The notes under the pieces: model-generated
The model's database searches: none
Seen by the model: only the letters and a program-made list of their open reading frames with translations
Told to the model about the DNA's origin: nothing
Program-made: the position numbers and the translations under genes
Assembly: GCA_002633005.1 (NCBI GenBank)
Contig: NMRA01000123.1
Span: 794,550-858,549 of the forward strand
Direction: 5' to 3'
Length of the DNA: 64,000 bases
Source of the DNA: Phoronis australis
Lineage: Eukaryota > Phoronida > Phoronidae
In this document: positions 1-12,900 of the stretch, piece by piece
Layout of the letters: the number at the start of each line of letters is the position of its first letter
Numbering within the stretch: the stretch's first letter is position 1

Positions 1-1179
1 TCAGGTCTTAATTTGAGCTGAAAGAAAACTCTAAGACCAAACTTGTGTCGAAATATCACGCATGAGCAACTGTGTTATATTTGCTCAGAAGCAGTGCACA
101 AAATAATAATGATTTTGGAAACGACATAGTCAACTTTCACCAAAGTCATCAAGAGATGACTGTATGCATGTGTTCAAACTTAAAGGGGTTTAACAAGTGC
201 ACGAGTTATGGTGCACTATAAACTCTAAGGCTGAAATTAAAGTGAAAGTCATTTCTGGTGACTGAAGTGAGATCTTAGCCATCTCACCCACCATGTCGGT
301 GGTGAGGCGGCGCAAGATAGTACACGTTGGAGTCTAAATGAAACACATGGAAGAGACAAATGAAGGTGGAGGAAACTCTGGCCTAGAAATCAACTGCCAA
401 ACTTGCGAGGCAGTTTATACAAACGGAAACTTCATAAAAATATTGACAATTATCAAACGTCCATTAGACCCATTTTTGAACATCAATGAAGCCTTGTAAT
501 CGTGTGAAAGGTCAGTTGCTGGTTTGGCGAAGCCATGTTATCGACCAATCAGAAAAACTGCATCAACATCCTTATGCAAAACTTCGTAAGTAAGTATGTA
601 ACCACCGTTGTTCATAGTGACTTAGCATAGAGCAAGATTAGGATATGAAATCACAAATATATACACAATTTACACCAAGTGAGAATTTTTGCTCAGGTAG
701 AACCCTGTGGTGGTACCTATGCTATGGAACTACACGTAGCATTTATCTGGTGCTACTTATCTTTTATGAAAAAAACATGAAACTAAATAGAAGTTCACAT
801 GATTCTTGACTTAAGGAGCTTTTGTAAGTTAGTAAAGGAAACATCCAGCAACGAAGAAGGAAGTTCACATTCTTGGCAGTGGAAACTCATGGAATAATAT
901 ACAGTCAATGGACTATCGAATACATCAACAGGGGATTTTGCAAACTCAAAAATTGTATTTCAAGGTCGAAATTTTAAACCCTTAACTAACTTGGCAAAAG
1001 AATCCACTGTAAATGCGACACGAAACCAATGATGACAAGAAAAGTGAAGACTGCTCACAAGGAAAACAAACAATTCTTTTGCAAGTATAAAACTTCTCGA
1101 TTATGAGTACGAAGGATCCTAGAAATATGTCAAAATTAGGCACATACTATGATTTATGCACTTTTCTCCTAAACTCTTC

Positions 1180-1620
1180 TATGGATTATTTTCAAATTAA
1201 TGCACTTTTGCATGAGGTGGTATCAAATAATAGCATTTTGATGAGCTTTATGTACAAAAATCAAACCTGCAAATAATGAACTAACTTAGAAAACTGAACA
1301 GTGTTTAAGGTTGCACCATGAACAATTATAAACAAAATATGGTCGTGTTATTGATCTAGAAACATTGTTTAATTTGAACTACACACGATTACACCTTTCT
1401 CATGAAATAATAATAATAATACTAAATTTTAGTAAAAAGACATGATCACAAGATCCAATCAATGACACTTTGGTATAAAATGAAAACATCCAAATTCTAT
1501 GTAGGCTTTCTGCTTTCAGAAAATATTATTTTATTTCTTACTAAATTTTACAGTTTAGTATAATTGGTTTGATAACGGATAACCTAGAGAAAGACTAGCT
1601 GGGTTAACACGCGTATCACT
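1180..1620. repeat. Dispersed repeat family A, copy 1
   Basis: Diverged copy of a repeat also seen near 11510, 50125, 62720 and 63585. Shared landmarks are the block around 1199-1228 (TTGCATGAGGTGGTATCAAA, compare 62878 and 50256) and the block around 1490-1530 (CAAATTCTATGTAGGCTTTC then TGCTTTCAGAAAATATT). No coding capacity seen, so it is a non-autonomous element or the tail of a larger one. Confidence 0.6.
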
Positions 1621-1971
1621 CCTACAAAAACTGGAAGAATTTTTAAGCGAAACCAATCTAAGCTGCCACCGCAACACAGTCTCTTGGAGACCTGAAAACT
1701 AATCATACGTGTACCAGGAAGATAAAAACCCAGCCTGTCAAACTCTTACAGGTAATCAATAAAGACAAGTAAACCAATCAGTCATATAAATCCCATTACC
1801 TGAAGAACACTTCATGTATAATACATGACACAGCCTGTGGCATATAATGACACAACAAAAGTGGTAGCCATATGTACAGGAAATGCAATTGCATCGGGGA
1901 AAATTACGCAGAAACATTGAGTAGAAATTAGCAATTACACTGCACAGTGGGGCTTAGAGAAGTTCTTCATT

Positions 1972-2230
1972 TCTCAGGAGGTAGAAACGATTCCATGTAC
2001 GCATTGCTAAGTTCTAGCTTCCATCCTTTAAACCGGTCGTGGATCAGCAGACACAAAAACTGTGATTCAAATCTTGCGCTCCTACACTCCACACACGTGC
2101 TAAAAATGCTCCCATTGCACAGTGACCAATTTCTGTTCCTAGTCCCACGGACCAAAAGACTTGAAAATCTGATCAGGAGTTGGGTCATAGGGACTAGAAT
2201 TTGGTCACCAGGTGTGCAGCACTTTCAGCA
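1972..2230. repeat. Dispersed repeat family B, copy 1
   Basis: Aligns, with divergence, to 35865-36085 in the same orientation: both have a GTGGAAACGATTC/GTAGAAACGATTC start and a later AAAATG...CAGTGACCA/CTGACCA block followed by a GGTCTAAGAAGTTCATG/GGACCAAAAGACTTGAA block. Within it, the segments near 2118-2150 and 2188-2212 are imperfect inverted repeats. A 134-codon open frame lies here but has no family resemblance and is judged a chance product of the repeat. Confidence 0.45.
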
Positions 2231-3561
2231 TATGTCAAATTTGACAACACGGGTGAGGCGGTTTGTTCACTGCCACGTCAGGGAATTTGTTCACCGTCAT
2301 TTGGTGTCTACAGGTCTGGAAAAGTACTCGAGTGTACAACAGATAGGGTAGGAACAACCTGACGTGCAACCTGTCTGACATTGCAAAGCTCAATTACTCA
2401 AGTGAGGAGACAATGAAAATCCCTCCCACAGGGGTGCATATAGGTTTTGCTTTAAGTGGATATTTTGCAATCTCAGGTATCTTCTCAGATGGGTATTTCG
2501 AAGTCGGTGAAAGTAGTATTCCCTCTGGACACTGCATACCCAAAAACGAACTGATGGCTGTTATTGGTTGAGAAATGATTCAGAACATTAAGATACAGCA
2601 TTCCAAGGTCACTCAAGATAATTCAAGATGCTTGTTACAGGATTGAACAAAAATATGAATCACAATGCAGTCACTCATAAATATGCTAGGATTTATCCAT
2701 CACAGCAGAAGAATTCACATAATTAGTGCATAAAATGTATTCGATTTTCAAATGTTTGAACTAGATTTAACCCTTTGAGATAAGGTCTTTAAGTTGAACT
2801 AGCATCTGGAGCGTGATTTTTAAGTAATCATAAATCATTTTAATTTGCGTGAACACAGGAGAATGCATACAGATACATTAACAGGTATCACTAGCACAGC
2901 AGGCATCAGAACAATGTATCCAGTATTCCCAATTCAATTCCACCATCATTCCAACAACCTCTTGTGTCACAAAATATGCTCAACCCTCAAAGGTTAAAGG
3001 TCACCCTAGGGTATGTTCTGACTACAGATTCAGGATTCAAATTCAGCACAAACTAAAGGGAAACATGTGCCGGGTTTTGTGAATTTTGCTTGTAGGCTTG
3101 TAGGCTTTGAAGCAAGCACAGGAATACTTGCCTGCAGTTTTTGGTTTAGGTTTCAAGCTACTTAACCGAAGAACCAAAAGCAACAGCCGATCTGCGATGA
3201 ACTCAAGGGAAATGGTCGTTGCTGTCACACGAATGACTCATTTTTAATAGAAAAATAAGATCCTGTGCATCCTTTTAAAATTTCAGGGTTGGCCATACAC
3301 AGTAAAATTGATGATTTCCGACACGTTTCTTAACCTGTAGAGCTGAAGGCATGTATGTTCATCTTGGTAACAGAAAACAATCTTAATAGTAAAGAAACTT
3401 TAAAAATCAGCTTCAAGATTGGATTTTCACTTCTCTGCCAGCTAAACAGGGCAAAATGCACAGAGCTCTTTAAAGTTAAAAGTAAAAATACGCTTGAGCA
3501 ACTAAAGTTCCACCCCTGAGATTATTGGGAATTATCTGAGCAGGTTACTGTTAAATCTCAC

Positions 3562-6345
3562 CTTTATCAATGGCGTGCGGGCATGGTTGTCACCCAGATT
3601 CACTTTGGCCTTCCACTCCAACAACTCAGCGACAATTGCACCATGCCCCTTGGCACAAGCTAAGTGGAGTGGTGTCCTGAAACACCGTCGATGCAATAGT
3701 ACAATGATTGATACAATACATGGTGAGTTTGTATTTGTTCAAGCTAACATCCAAACATGCAGCTAAACACCCACATCTGAATTTTACGTTTGTATAACTT
3801 CTAAACATCCATACACCTTTAATTATACTCCACCCTCAAATTCTAGGTGGGGAGGGGATTTCATTTTCTTAAAAGAGTTCTTGTCTTTTTAAACAACCAA
3901 AGAAAGAATTTCAAATAAAAATAATATACTACATAACTATGTACACCCTGGACTGCTCATTTGCATCATTGCGGCATAAAAACAATAAAAAGGCACACTT
4001 TTTATCATCAGGTGCACCCAAAGGGCACAGGTTCAAACCTGGTCAGTGTCAGGGATATCCCTGTTAGACTTAAACATGACTATATGTTCTCATTTTAATT
4101 GCCCTTGGGGTTCCTGTTTCATACGTCACCACTTAAATTACACTAAGTCTGCCAGGCACAACTTTTTTGAAAAAGGCACACTTTTTATCATCAAGTATGC
4201 CTAGAGAGCACAGGTTCAAACCTGGTCAGGAATATCCCTGTGTATTGCCTATAGGCAGTAAATGTACGAGTCCATACACAAAGACAATACCTGAAGGCAA
4301 ATCCTTAGGCATTGCAACCAATCAGCTGGTCAGACACCTATACCTGGTCATCTTAAATGCCAATATTTGTTCAGACCAACCTCACTGCTTTTGAGTTTCT
4401 TCATTTGAAGATCAGGGCATAAATATGTACAAATAAAGTACGTTAACCTACTGTCAGTGAATGAATCAAGCAAAAAGAAAAATTAAATACCTTACTCTAG
4501 CACTCAATTCAGTAAAACCAAATCCTTTTAAATACACTAAATTCGATGATTTTACATATAAATAAAGGTTAGCGCCACTTATACTAAGTGCCTTGAAACA
4601 CTTCACAATGTCTTCTTTGGACAACATTTGGAACTTTTTGCCTGCTTTTGTAAACTGTTTAAATCACTATAAACAACTTTCATGAAAAAATAAACTAACT
4701 TTTGATTCAATCCCTTTAGGCTATAACTTGTTAATAAATTAGTTCTGAGTTTTGAAATAACTGGCAGTTCAGTATTAGCTGGAGACAATGCTTGCCGCAT
4801 AAAATGACCGTTCATGATAAGCAGACTGGTTCACTTCAGCTTAGCAAGACCCGCGATCACTTCTAGAACTTAAGGAACACATTGAGACAAACCAACAGTG
4901 ATCTTTTTCTAGTTTTGTTTTCGACAGGTGAGTTTATTTATTGACTCCAAATTCCAAGTTCAAATTATCTCCCCTACTACAAAACTAATTCATTATATAT
5001 AAGTAAAGTACTTTACATTTCAATTTTTGAGTTCATCTTGTACATTCTTACACCACACAGCATGGTGCCTTATTAGGCCAACATTACATGGCCATCACAA
5101 AATGCCCACGGGGTCAGAGGTCAACAATTAACCTATTGAAAATGAGGTGGCAGCATACTTGCTTATGTTAAGGAATTCTAAAGGTTGTTTTGTGTCCAGT
5201 TGTGCTGCATGTTTATAAAGAAAACAATTACTTCTTAGAGTTAATAACACTTCAACTTTCCATGACCTATAATCTACAAGTCTGACAGCCATTCTGAATG
5301 TGACTTAAATATACAAATGTTCCACTGAGAGATTAATTTACTTAAAAAGAGGAAACAAGCTTTAGTTACCTTTCCTATCAGAGGCCAATTGTCTAAATCA
5401 CAGTCATTCTGGCCTACTATTACTAGGTGTTAATTGCTAGCTCATATAATAAAAATAATGGTAGGACCGAAACATACCCAAAGGAAAACTTCCACACATC
5501 TACATAACAAAAAATTTGAGGCTACGTCTCAAACAAATTCCCTACAAAGTTTTGTTTGCCTTTTGTGACAAAACTCAATACCAAACGGATTGCTTTGGAA
5601 GTTTGAAATTCTACAAAAGTTTTTTTTTAACTACAAAAAGAAGATTTTGTATTCTTTTAAACTTGATGGTAAAATTTTCAGCATTCCAAGAATCCCAACA
5701 TAATGGAATTAACCCCAACAAATGAGGGTGTTTCTGAAACAAAACTTAAAAAACAGTGACTTCTTCATCAAAGCTACACAGCTAAAGAAATCAATTACCT
5801 TTTTCAAGTTACTTCACTCTTTGGGCTCATGGGTATTTTTCACCTGTCACCATTTCCGGAGTCAAAAATATAGTGAAACGCACCCGTGATGTCAATACAC
5901 CAAGGGTAAGGACTCTCAATAAAAACAACGTTGATGTTGAAATATCTTTAAGCTATTATACAAAGTGTTAGTGAATCAAGAAATCATAAGTTCACACTAA
6001 CAGACAATCATAGGACATTTTTTAAATTCACAACTAATTTAAATAAAAGGCAACCAAGCTCTTGCTTGACAAGCTGAGGCTCTAAGCTATGCACTAAATG
6101 GATTCCATGGAAAATAATGAGTTATACCGGTTTTCCTTGTCGAGTGGACTAGGGTCCTTTCTTGCCAGTGTCTTGATTTTCCCAAGATCTCCACTCCAAG
6201 CAGCCTTGTGTATTTTGGACAAGTCCTTCTCTCGTACCTCATAGCCAGATACATTCATTCCCAGATCACCACCACTAGCATCCAACGAATCATTGTCCTG
6301 GGAAGTATTCTTTTTTCCTTTTCCAAATTTGAATAACTTCTTCAT
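3562..6345 (-). CDS. ANKRD26-like ankyrin repeat protein, N-terminal exons only
   Basis: Two coding exons, minus strand: exon 1 6345 down to 6128, exon 2 3676 down to 3562, giving the first 111 residues; the gene continues off the left edge. The start is the ATG at 6345-6343 (context ACAAAATGA). Exon 1 ends two bases into a codon (CG, donor GTATAA) and exon 2 supplies the third (G after TTTCAG), restoring Arg73 of the ankyrin motif TPLHLACAKGHG. Exon 2 ends in phase 0 at donor GTGAGA. Residues 1-12 are very basic (MKKLFKFGKGKK), residues 35-49 (GYEVREKDLSKIHKA) match the hallmark opening of the ANKRD26/POTE group, and residues 74-111 form one ankyrin repeat plus the start of the next. In that family several ankyrin repeats precede a long coiled coil, and the human protein is linked to centrosomes and cilia. 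The family call is confident; one-to-one orthology is not shown because the body of the protein is missing. Confidence 0.8.
3988..4066 (+). mobile_element. tRNA-derived SINE fragment, copy 1
   Basis: Contains a pol III box B match, GGTTCAAACC, at 4030-4039, preceded by AAAAGGCACACTTTTTATCA. Nearly the same sequence recurs 183 bp downstream. Box A is weak, so this is best read as a decayed SINE rather than a tRNA gene. Confidence 0.4.
4171..4240 (+). mobile_element. tRNA-derived SINE fragment, copy 2
   Basis: Second copy of the sequence at 3988-4066, same orientation, with box B GGTTCAAACC at 4213-4222 and the same AATATCCCTG/GATATCCCTG end. The pair could be a local duplication or two insertions. 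Confidence 0.4.
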
Positions 6346-7422
6346 TTTGTCAGATCTTTAATAAATTTGATTTGATCTCGGTTGTACCTGATTTTTTGTT
6401 CTGATGAAGGTAATTTGTTCACACGGAAGGTGTGCCTTTCGTAATTAAGTCATTTTTTCACACTATGAATGAATAAAAAGTCTATTATCCATATTTACAC
6501 CAGAAAACCCTTGCGATGGCCAACAGCTTACTCATATGTCGGTCAACATCAGCATTTACATTGACAACGCCGACCCACGGACGAAATGTCAAATCCAAAT
6601 CGCCAGTCCAGCTGCGATATCGAGTGAGAAACGAAGGAAACTGTCACAGGTTGGAGTTCAAGACGAGCTTTGAGGCACAGTATTAGACAGATCATAACAT
6701 ATCACCAAAATTCAAATCCATTCGGATCTGAAACCATATTTAAATGACCCAACAAACTTTCAAAATCAATTTCAAGCGTCGAACCTCGATGTCGGAACCG
6801 GAAGTTTTTAATACTGGAGATAAATATCTTGTTTCATTCTGAAGCGGATGTGCAAAACACTAGCTCTGTGCATAAGTTTGTTTACTGCTTGTCTTTACCG
6901 GGTTAGTTAGAGGTGATGTACTAAATTTTTCTTTATGAACACCAATTTTGTGTTATGGTTAATTCATTATTTTATTGCTCTTGTAGCAAAGCTGCTGGAT
7001 TGGTTGCTTTTCATTTTCCTACCGTTTGGCATTGATTGAACGCTCGGCCTCGGGCTCGGCCTCGCCGACGCCGGGGCCTCGAAAATTCTTCTGACCCGTG
7101 TGTGACATTTATGGCGTAGACTCAAATAAAGGCCTTTCTTTGTCAACTTGCATTCCATAGACAGGTAGATTTTTCCAAAGGCACCTGGACAGCAAGGAAA
7201 ATGGTTCTTCTTCTTAGTTCAAGTGACCACACTCACTCCAGAGTATTATGTGGCAGTATTACTAGTGTATGACAAAAACAGCTATTGCAAGTTTGAAAAT
7301 ATACCTAGTGGACGTCATTTCGGAGATCGGTTAACACTGCTCAGTCGTTTACAGATAGGGCAAACAGTAAGTGAGTGCCCTAGATGGAGGCGCCTGACCC
7401 CGATAACTAATACAACACTATC

Positions 7423-8253
7423 TTACTTTAGAAAGGCAGATAGCTTGCTGACAAAGATATCAAGAGAAGGGGCCGATGTAATATAGCCCGGCAAGCAATT
7501 CCAGTCAACGACTATCTTTTTCCTGTAATCTGTCCTATTTTTTGGAATGTTATAATTGGATGACCTTCTGGTACTAATGCCAAAGAGTGCAGGATCTGTG
7601 ACAGGGGCATTATCAGAGTTTATGATCACCGACTTAATGGTTTCTAACATTTGCCCAATAGAAGATAGGCAAATGAACTGTCTCGTGACCCAACGAACAG
7701 TTTCCATCTGTACTTTCTCTACAGCATTAATGTCTAAATGGGAGTCCCAATCAGTAGAGGCATAAATTCAAGGTGGGTCGAACCGTTGCTTTATATGCAT
7801 TTCTTTATATCTTTGGCTGCTTAATGTAAGTTTTGCCGAAGAAAATCAAGAATTTTATTTGCTTTCTTCTCGATTGTTGTTTATGTGGGCGAGATGGTAA
7901 CGCCCAAATATTTCTAGCGTGTGATTGTGAAGTACATGGGAGGTGGTCTGGATTTGGCTTATTCTGGTGAGATTGTAGGCACTGCACTTGTCCTTCCATA
8001 GAGTAAGACTACATTGATCTTTCTGTGGAGCCTTTATGTCAATGGCTAAGTTGGCAATGTTATAACATATTGTATCATCTTGAAATAGTCTGGTTTTACT
8101 AGACAGGCCAAGGGGAATATCATACAATAGGAACAAGCAGAGGCCTAATACTGGGCCTTGGGGTACCCCAGACACCACAGGTATACCTGACGACTTCTTG
8201 CCTGTGACAACTCTGGTTGTGGTTAAGTCAGTACTAAATGACCAAAATCCCAC
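7423..8253 (-). mobile_element. Degraded non-LTR retrotransposon, reverse-transcriptase part
   Basis: Reading the minus strand from 8253, one frame gives the reverse-transcriptase core SGVPQGPVLGLCLFLLYDIP followed by the region of the catalytic box, here LFQDD instead of the usual [FY]ADD. A shifted frame then gives a thumb-like AVEKVQMETVRWVTRQF, and the end from 7707 to 7423 gives the C-terminal signature VVDWNCLPGYITSAPSLD. Frameshifts between blocks and the A-to-Q change in the catalytic box show it is dead. The block order and the WNxLP tail fit Jockey/CR1-type elements; the clade cannot be fixed by eye. Confidence 0.8.
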
Positions 8254-8430
8254 TGTGACAACAGTGACTAGAGTCTGACTGTATTGAGGGTCGTCTTCCC
8301 AATATCAATCAGGCACTGATACTAATACTGAGTGCTACCCAATGTCAGATATACTGTGCTACTAAAAAGCTTAAGTTTCAGTCCACCCTCTGGGTTTCCT
8401 ATTGGGCCAAAAACAAAAAGTGTGCGTAAT

Positions 8431-8550
8431 TCTGCTCTCTATCCCAAGTCATTTTAAGACGTGCTTACCGACTGAAAAAAGAACCTCACCCACATCAATT
8501 TCTGCCAAGGTCTCGTGAACATACAAAAGTAACCAAGGGAAAGCAGTAAA
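8431..8550. repeat. Dispersed repeat family C, copy 1
   Basis: Shares ordered blocks with 47251-47385 in the same orientation: TCTATCCCAAGTCATTTT versus TCTATTCCAAGTAATTTT, a CATCAA block, then AAGGTCTCGTG in both. Moderately diverged non-coding repeat. Confidence 0.5.
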
Positions 8551-9018
8551 TGTGTAAGAGTATGAGAGAATTACTCACCCTTTTGGTCGCCCTCCACACC
8601 TCTAATGCTGCTGCATATTATCTTTAACTAGCTACTTCAACACAGCTACTAATTAATACTACATTATTAAGCTACAGTTGACTAACTGTTTTAATCTATT
8701 ACTGCAACTACTACCTTACAACAACTGTATTAAGTTGAACTACTTCAGTCTACATGTCTCTACCAATCACAGCTGGGATATTGCACTATACTATTAGCAC
8801 ATGCAGAAGTTGGCTGCATACATCCATTCCCTACACACACGACCCAAACGGCAGTAATGTGACCCGCATATCCGGGTCAGCTACGGCTGACCCATGCATG
8901 AAAAAATAGGTTTGGAATGTCATGATTTGCCAAGCAATGAGAAAAAAATCCATGAATTTTCATTTTTGAAAAGCTGAGCAACTAAAATTAAATACTGCTA
9001 CACCACATGACGATCAGG

Positions 9019-9220
9019 GGACTAGGCAGAATTGGATGGTAACTAGGTGGTGGGGCAGAATGGTTGGTGACTAGGTGATGGGCAGAATGGATGGTGACTA
9101 GGTGACGGGCAGAATGGTTGGTAACTAGGTGGCGGGACGGAGTGGATGGTGGCTAGGTGATGGGGCAAAAATGATGGTGACTGGGTGACGGGCAGAATGG
9201 TTGGTAACTAGGTGGCGGAA
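9019..9220. repeat. 27-bp minisatellite
   Basis: About seven to eight diverged head-to-tail units. The CAGAATGG core recurs at 9056, 9083 and 9110, exactly 27 bp apart; a typical unit reads GGTGACTAGGTGACGGGCAG then AATGGTT. It lies about 0.8 kb upstream of the ZCRB1 start codon. Confidence 0.85.
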
Positions 9221-9999
9221 TGAGTAGAGAGATTTTAAGGTCATCCATTGTGGGCAAGCTTCAGTTTCCTCAAACATAAACAGCATTAGTGCACACAACT
9301 GGTAAACAAAACCCTTAGAAATTTGTTTTACTGTTTGAATGCTTTTGTGCAAGAAAGCGATCTTGCATGTGTTATTTAGCAGTGTAAATTGTTAATTTTA
9401 ATGCATTGGTGAAGGGATTTTTTTTGTAAATATTCCGGCAACTTTTTACGAATGTCATTGTTCTGAATTTAGCTGCACAAGCGAGAAACTGCAGGATATT
9501 TGTCATTCACTGGGTCTAGAGATTGCTTACTTTGAAGGTAAATCAAGTTATTGGTTTTTACTTCCACAATTAATGTAATTATATGGTATACATTTTTGTG
9601 AATTTTGTTTGTTAAAAAGCAGAATATCTTTATGTGTATAGATTAACATCTTCCATTCACTGTCAATTGTAATGTTAAAATGTTAACAGTCCATGTCCCT
9701 ATCTTGCATATTATGTTCTGTTTTTCTCCTAATTACATAGCTCTTTCTAACACACCTCTGAACTTTCTGTTGTTTTAAATTTGTGTAAGGTGTGAATTGT
9801 CTCTATATACTCTTGAAAATGATTTCCTTCAAATACACAAAAACTGAAGCTTCATATTTCTCATCTGTATTGTTATTTGTAATTTTTTTCAGTTCCTCAA
9901 GATACATTGGATGCTGGGAATGTGTTCGTATTCAGTGTTAATATCTAGTTTGATCATCGTCACCTAATGAGTTAAAAGGGTCACAAACCATGCGACATC

Positions 10000-12900
10000 A
10001 TGAGTGGGGGATTAGCGCCAAGCAAGAGCACCATCTATGTGTCCAACCTACCGTTCTCTCTCACAAACAATGACCTGCACAAGATCTTTGAGAAATATGG
10101 AAAGGTTGTCAAGTAAGCTATTGGGTTCATATTATTTTATAAATGCAGTTTTCGTCATCAAAGCTGTCATAGTTACCGAGAAAGGTATACACACGAGTGC
10201 GCAAATACACATTCATGCTTGAATATGATCTAAGTTGGTAGAATCAAAGCATTGGATGCATGTTGGTTGTGCTAATTGGTTGTCGTAGTTACAAACATTT
10301 TCAATGTCCGTTGGCAAGCCCCTAACATAAAGAGAATTTATGCTTACACATTGTGTTTACTTGCACTTTCATGCCCATCCTCACCACTTTTTGTAGAGAA
10401 TTTTAAAAGCGTACTCTGGTCTTTAAATTCCTTCTCCCAGTGCGAGTGTTAGAAATCTCCATTTATTATGGTGATCTGCGAATTAGGTTGGTTCCTGTCA
10501 CATTGCATTCAATTACAAGTGTCCAAGTTATGTTGTTCTGTAAGGCTGTTTTATGGGTGTCAGTGTTTACTTTTTGTAAGTCTAGCTAAGCCAGTCCCTT
10601 TGTTCACATCGCACCTTAAGAACTGTTATTTACTAACCTCTCTCGCTCCGTTGCAGGGTGACCATTATGCGAGACAAGGACACTCGGCGTAGTCGCGGGG
10701 TGGCCTTCATACTGTTCTTAGAGCGAGAAGCTGCATACAAGGCAGCGAGAGCTCTCAACAATACTCAGGTAAGTTGCACCTCCTCTGACATGACTATTCA
10801 TGTGAAATGTTAATTGTATCCGAGCCATCTTTACACAGTCATGCAAAAAAATACACCTTCAGGAGTATATTCAATGAGGCTAGTGTCTTGGACACTTGGC
10901 AAGTTTGCCCTGATGAAACACAAGATCTCACAACTGTACATTTAACCGGAATTTATTTATTAACGTGGGATCTTGTCTGGTGGAACAGATACCAAACCAA
11001 ACAAGCTTGTCTTTCATGAGTCCCTGGCAGACATGTATTATAATTGAAACATGCCACAAATGCTAGAATTCTAAGGGAGGTTGTAACCAGATGCTTGATA
11101 GATGGTCACCATGCAGCACTGATTGATGATGAGAAGTGGTATGTTATTACCCACAAGGTCAAGGGTCATTCTGTATATTTTGCCTATATTTTGCTTATAA
11201 GATTTGTGTGAAGCTATTAGATACCCTGCTGTATACATGATTTTCTAATACACTTTTAAATACTCTGCTGTATACACGATTCTCTAATACACTTTTAAAA
11301 ACTCTGCTGTATACACGATTCTCTAATACACTTTTAGATACTCTGCTGTATACACGATTCTCTAATACACTTTTAGATACCCTGCTGTATACACGATTCT
11401 CTAATACACTTTTAGATACTCTGCTGTTTTCACGATTCTCTAATACACTGTTAGTAGTTGTTTTTAAAACGCTTCACCTTTGCTTGAAGGGCTTGAAAAA
11501 TTGGAATTTTATGATTTTCAAGTTGCATGAAACAAAATAATGCTAAATTTGACTAAAAACACGTGATCACATGACCCAGTTAAGGTTAGCCAAAAATCAA
11601 ATTCTACCGACTTTCCGCTTTCAGAAAATATTTACTCTTACTAAGTTAAGGTTAAGGTTTGGCTAAATACACAGACGTGTCAACAAGGTCGTATACGTAA
11701 AGGTTACTGAAATACAAAAACATGCATTTTAATGTAATTTAGTTAATGAGTAAAGTCTATATCAGAAATCAGTTTTTTTATTCTTTTGCATTTTTGTAAA
11801 AAAGCGTTTTTTCCAATGTTGTTTCCTATTGGCTAATGCGCATCTGACATCACTGAGGCTGCATCGTGGCTGAAGGCAGTGAGATAAATTAAGGAGTATA
11901 CATTAGCTCATTGGGTGAAGGCCTCTCACTACAGAGCTGTACTTTATGTGTATAAGTCGTCTGCAATCTCAGCTCTCAAAAGTTCGTAATACAAGTTTAC
12001 TGCCATGTCTTGTTGACTATTATTGGAACAATGCCATTTTGCATGGCCCCATGTAGCCTAAATATACAGCAGTTGCGCTGTTGTGGTTAAAAAGTGATCT
12101 AATAACATCTGACACAAAATTAGTATCATTAAAAAATACACTGCTCTTACTTGAGTAAACTAAATTATTTACTGCTGTTGTAAATATTGGCGTTCTACCC
12201 GCATTATTCTGCTTCTAAAATTGTGGTGCGCTCTTTTGCGTCGGCTTTCGGCGCCATCACCTATTGGGCAGTTTCTGGTTCTCGATTCTTCAATCAACTG
12301 TTCTTCTCTTCCATGAAGTTGCATACATGTCACAATAAATTATCGGATTTGTTTCATTTCATTACAAATTTTAATACCAGCCTACCGAATTTCAGAACAA
12401 AATTTTGCTGCTGCGAAGCTGTCATCATTTCGCGAGAGATGTCGCAAAATGGCATGTGCGCGTGTCATGAGTACTGTTTTCAAAACGAGGACTGACCTGG
12501 CCTTTATGCAGCGTATGTCCTGGGCGTCCAAATAGATGCCCTAGCACTAATCTGGACCCCCTGGCAAGGACGCCCAATGTATCATTTGGATGTATCATTT
12601 GGACGCCCACTGTCAATAGGAACCTTTCAAGTTTGGACTCACACATTGTAATGAATACTAGGAACCCTCTGAAGGCTCACAGTGGGGGCTCTTTTTTCAA
12701 AGCAGGAAGATATATACAATGTATATACAAAGTATATGCATTGTTGCTATTTTGACACTTGATTGACAGCATTGTAAAAGTCTTGGTCTACACAGTTTTT
12801 TTTAGTAAAAATGCTCACCATAGAAGGCTGTTTTATAAACTTAGATGTAAAAACTTTGATCTATGCATTTTTTTGTAAACAAATCTGTGGACACCCTATT

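Larger units (their letters stand above)
1..3561. other. Probable intron or 3' part of the ankyrin gene, repeat-rich
   Basis: No further ankyrin exon could be found here on the minus strand, so the rest of the ANKRD26-like gene probably lies beyond the left edge and this stretch is intronic. It is AT-rich and holds a copy of the dispersed five-copy family (about 1180-1620), a repeat shared with 35865-36085 (about 1972-2230), and a short AAT run near 1408-1425. Nothing else coding was recognised. Confidence 0.5.
3677..6127. other. Intron 1 of the ankyrin gene
   Basis: AT-rich intron between the two ankyrin exons. It carries a tandem pair of SINE-like sequences near 3988-4066 and 4171-4240. 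Otherwise no exon, RNA gene or recognisable element was seen. Confidence 0.6.
6346..9999. other. Head-to-head spacer between ankyrin gene and ZCRB1
   Basis: About 3.65 kb between two divergent start codons, so it must hold both promoters; no TATA box was convincing. Contents: a degraded LINE (7423-8253, minus), a repeat shared with 47251-47385 (near 8431-8550), and a 27-bp minisatellite (9019-9220). A possible 5' untranslated exon of ZCRB1 has its acceptor at TTTTTTTCAG ending at 9892 and a donor-like GAAGGTAAAT near 9534-9543; this is weak. Confidence 0.5.

Noticed and set aside
1947-2351. 134-codon plus-strand open frame
   Set aside because: Falls in the same repeat family and has a mirror frame; no recognisable protein.
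9019-9220. Regular repeat considered as a CRISPR-like array
   Set aside because: Direct head-to-tail units without unique spacers, in a eukaryotic genome; it is a minisatellite.
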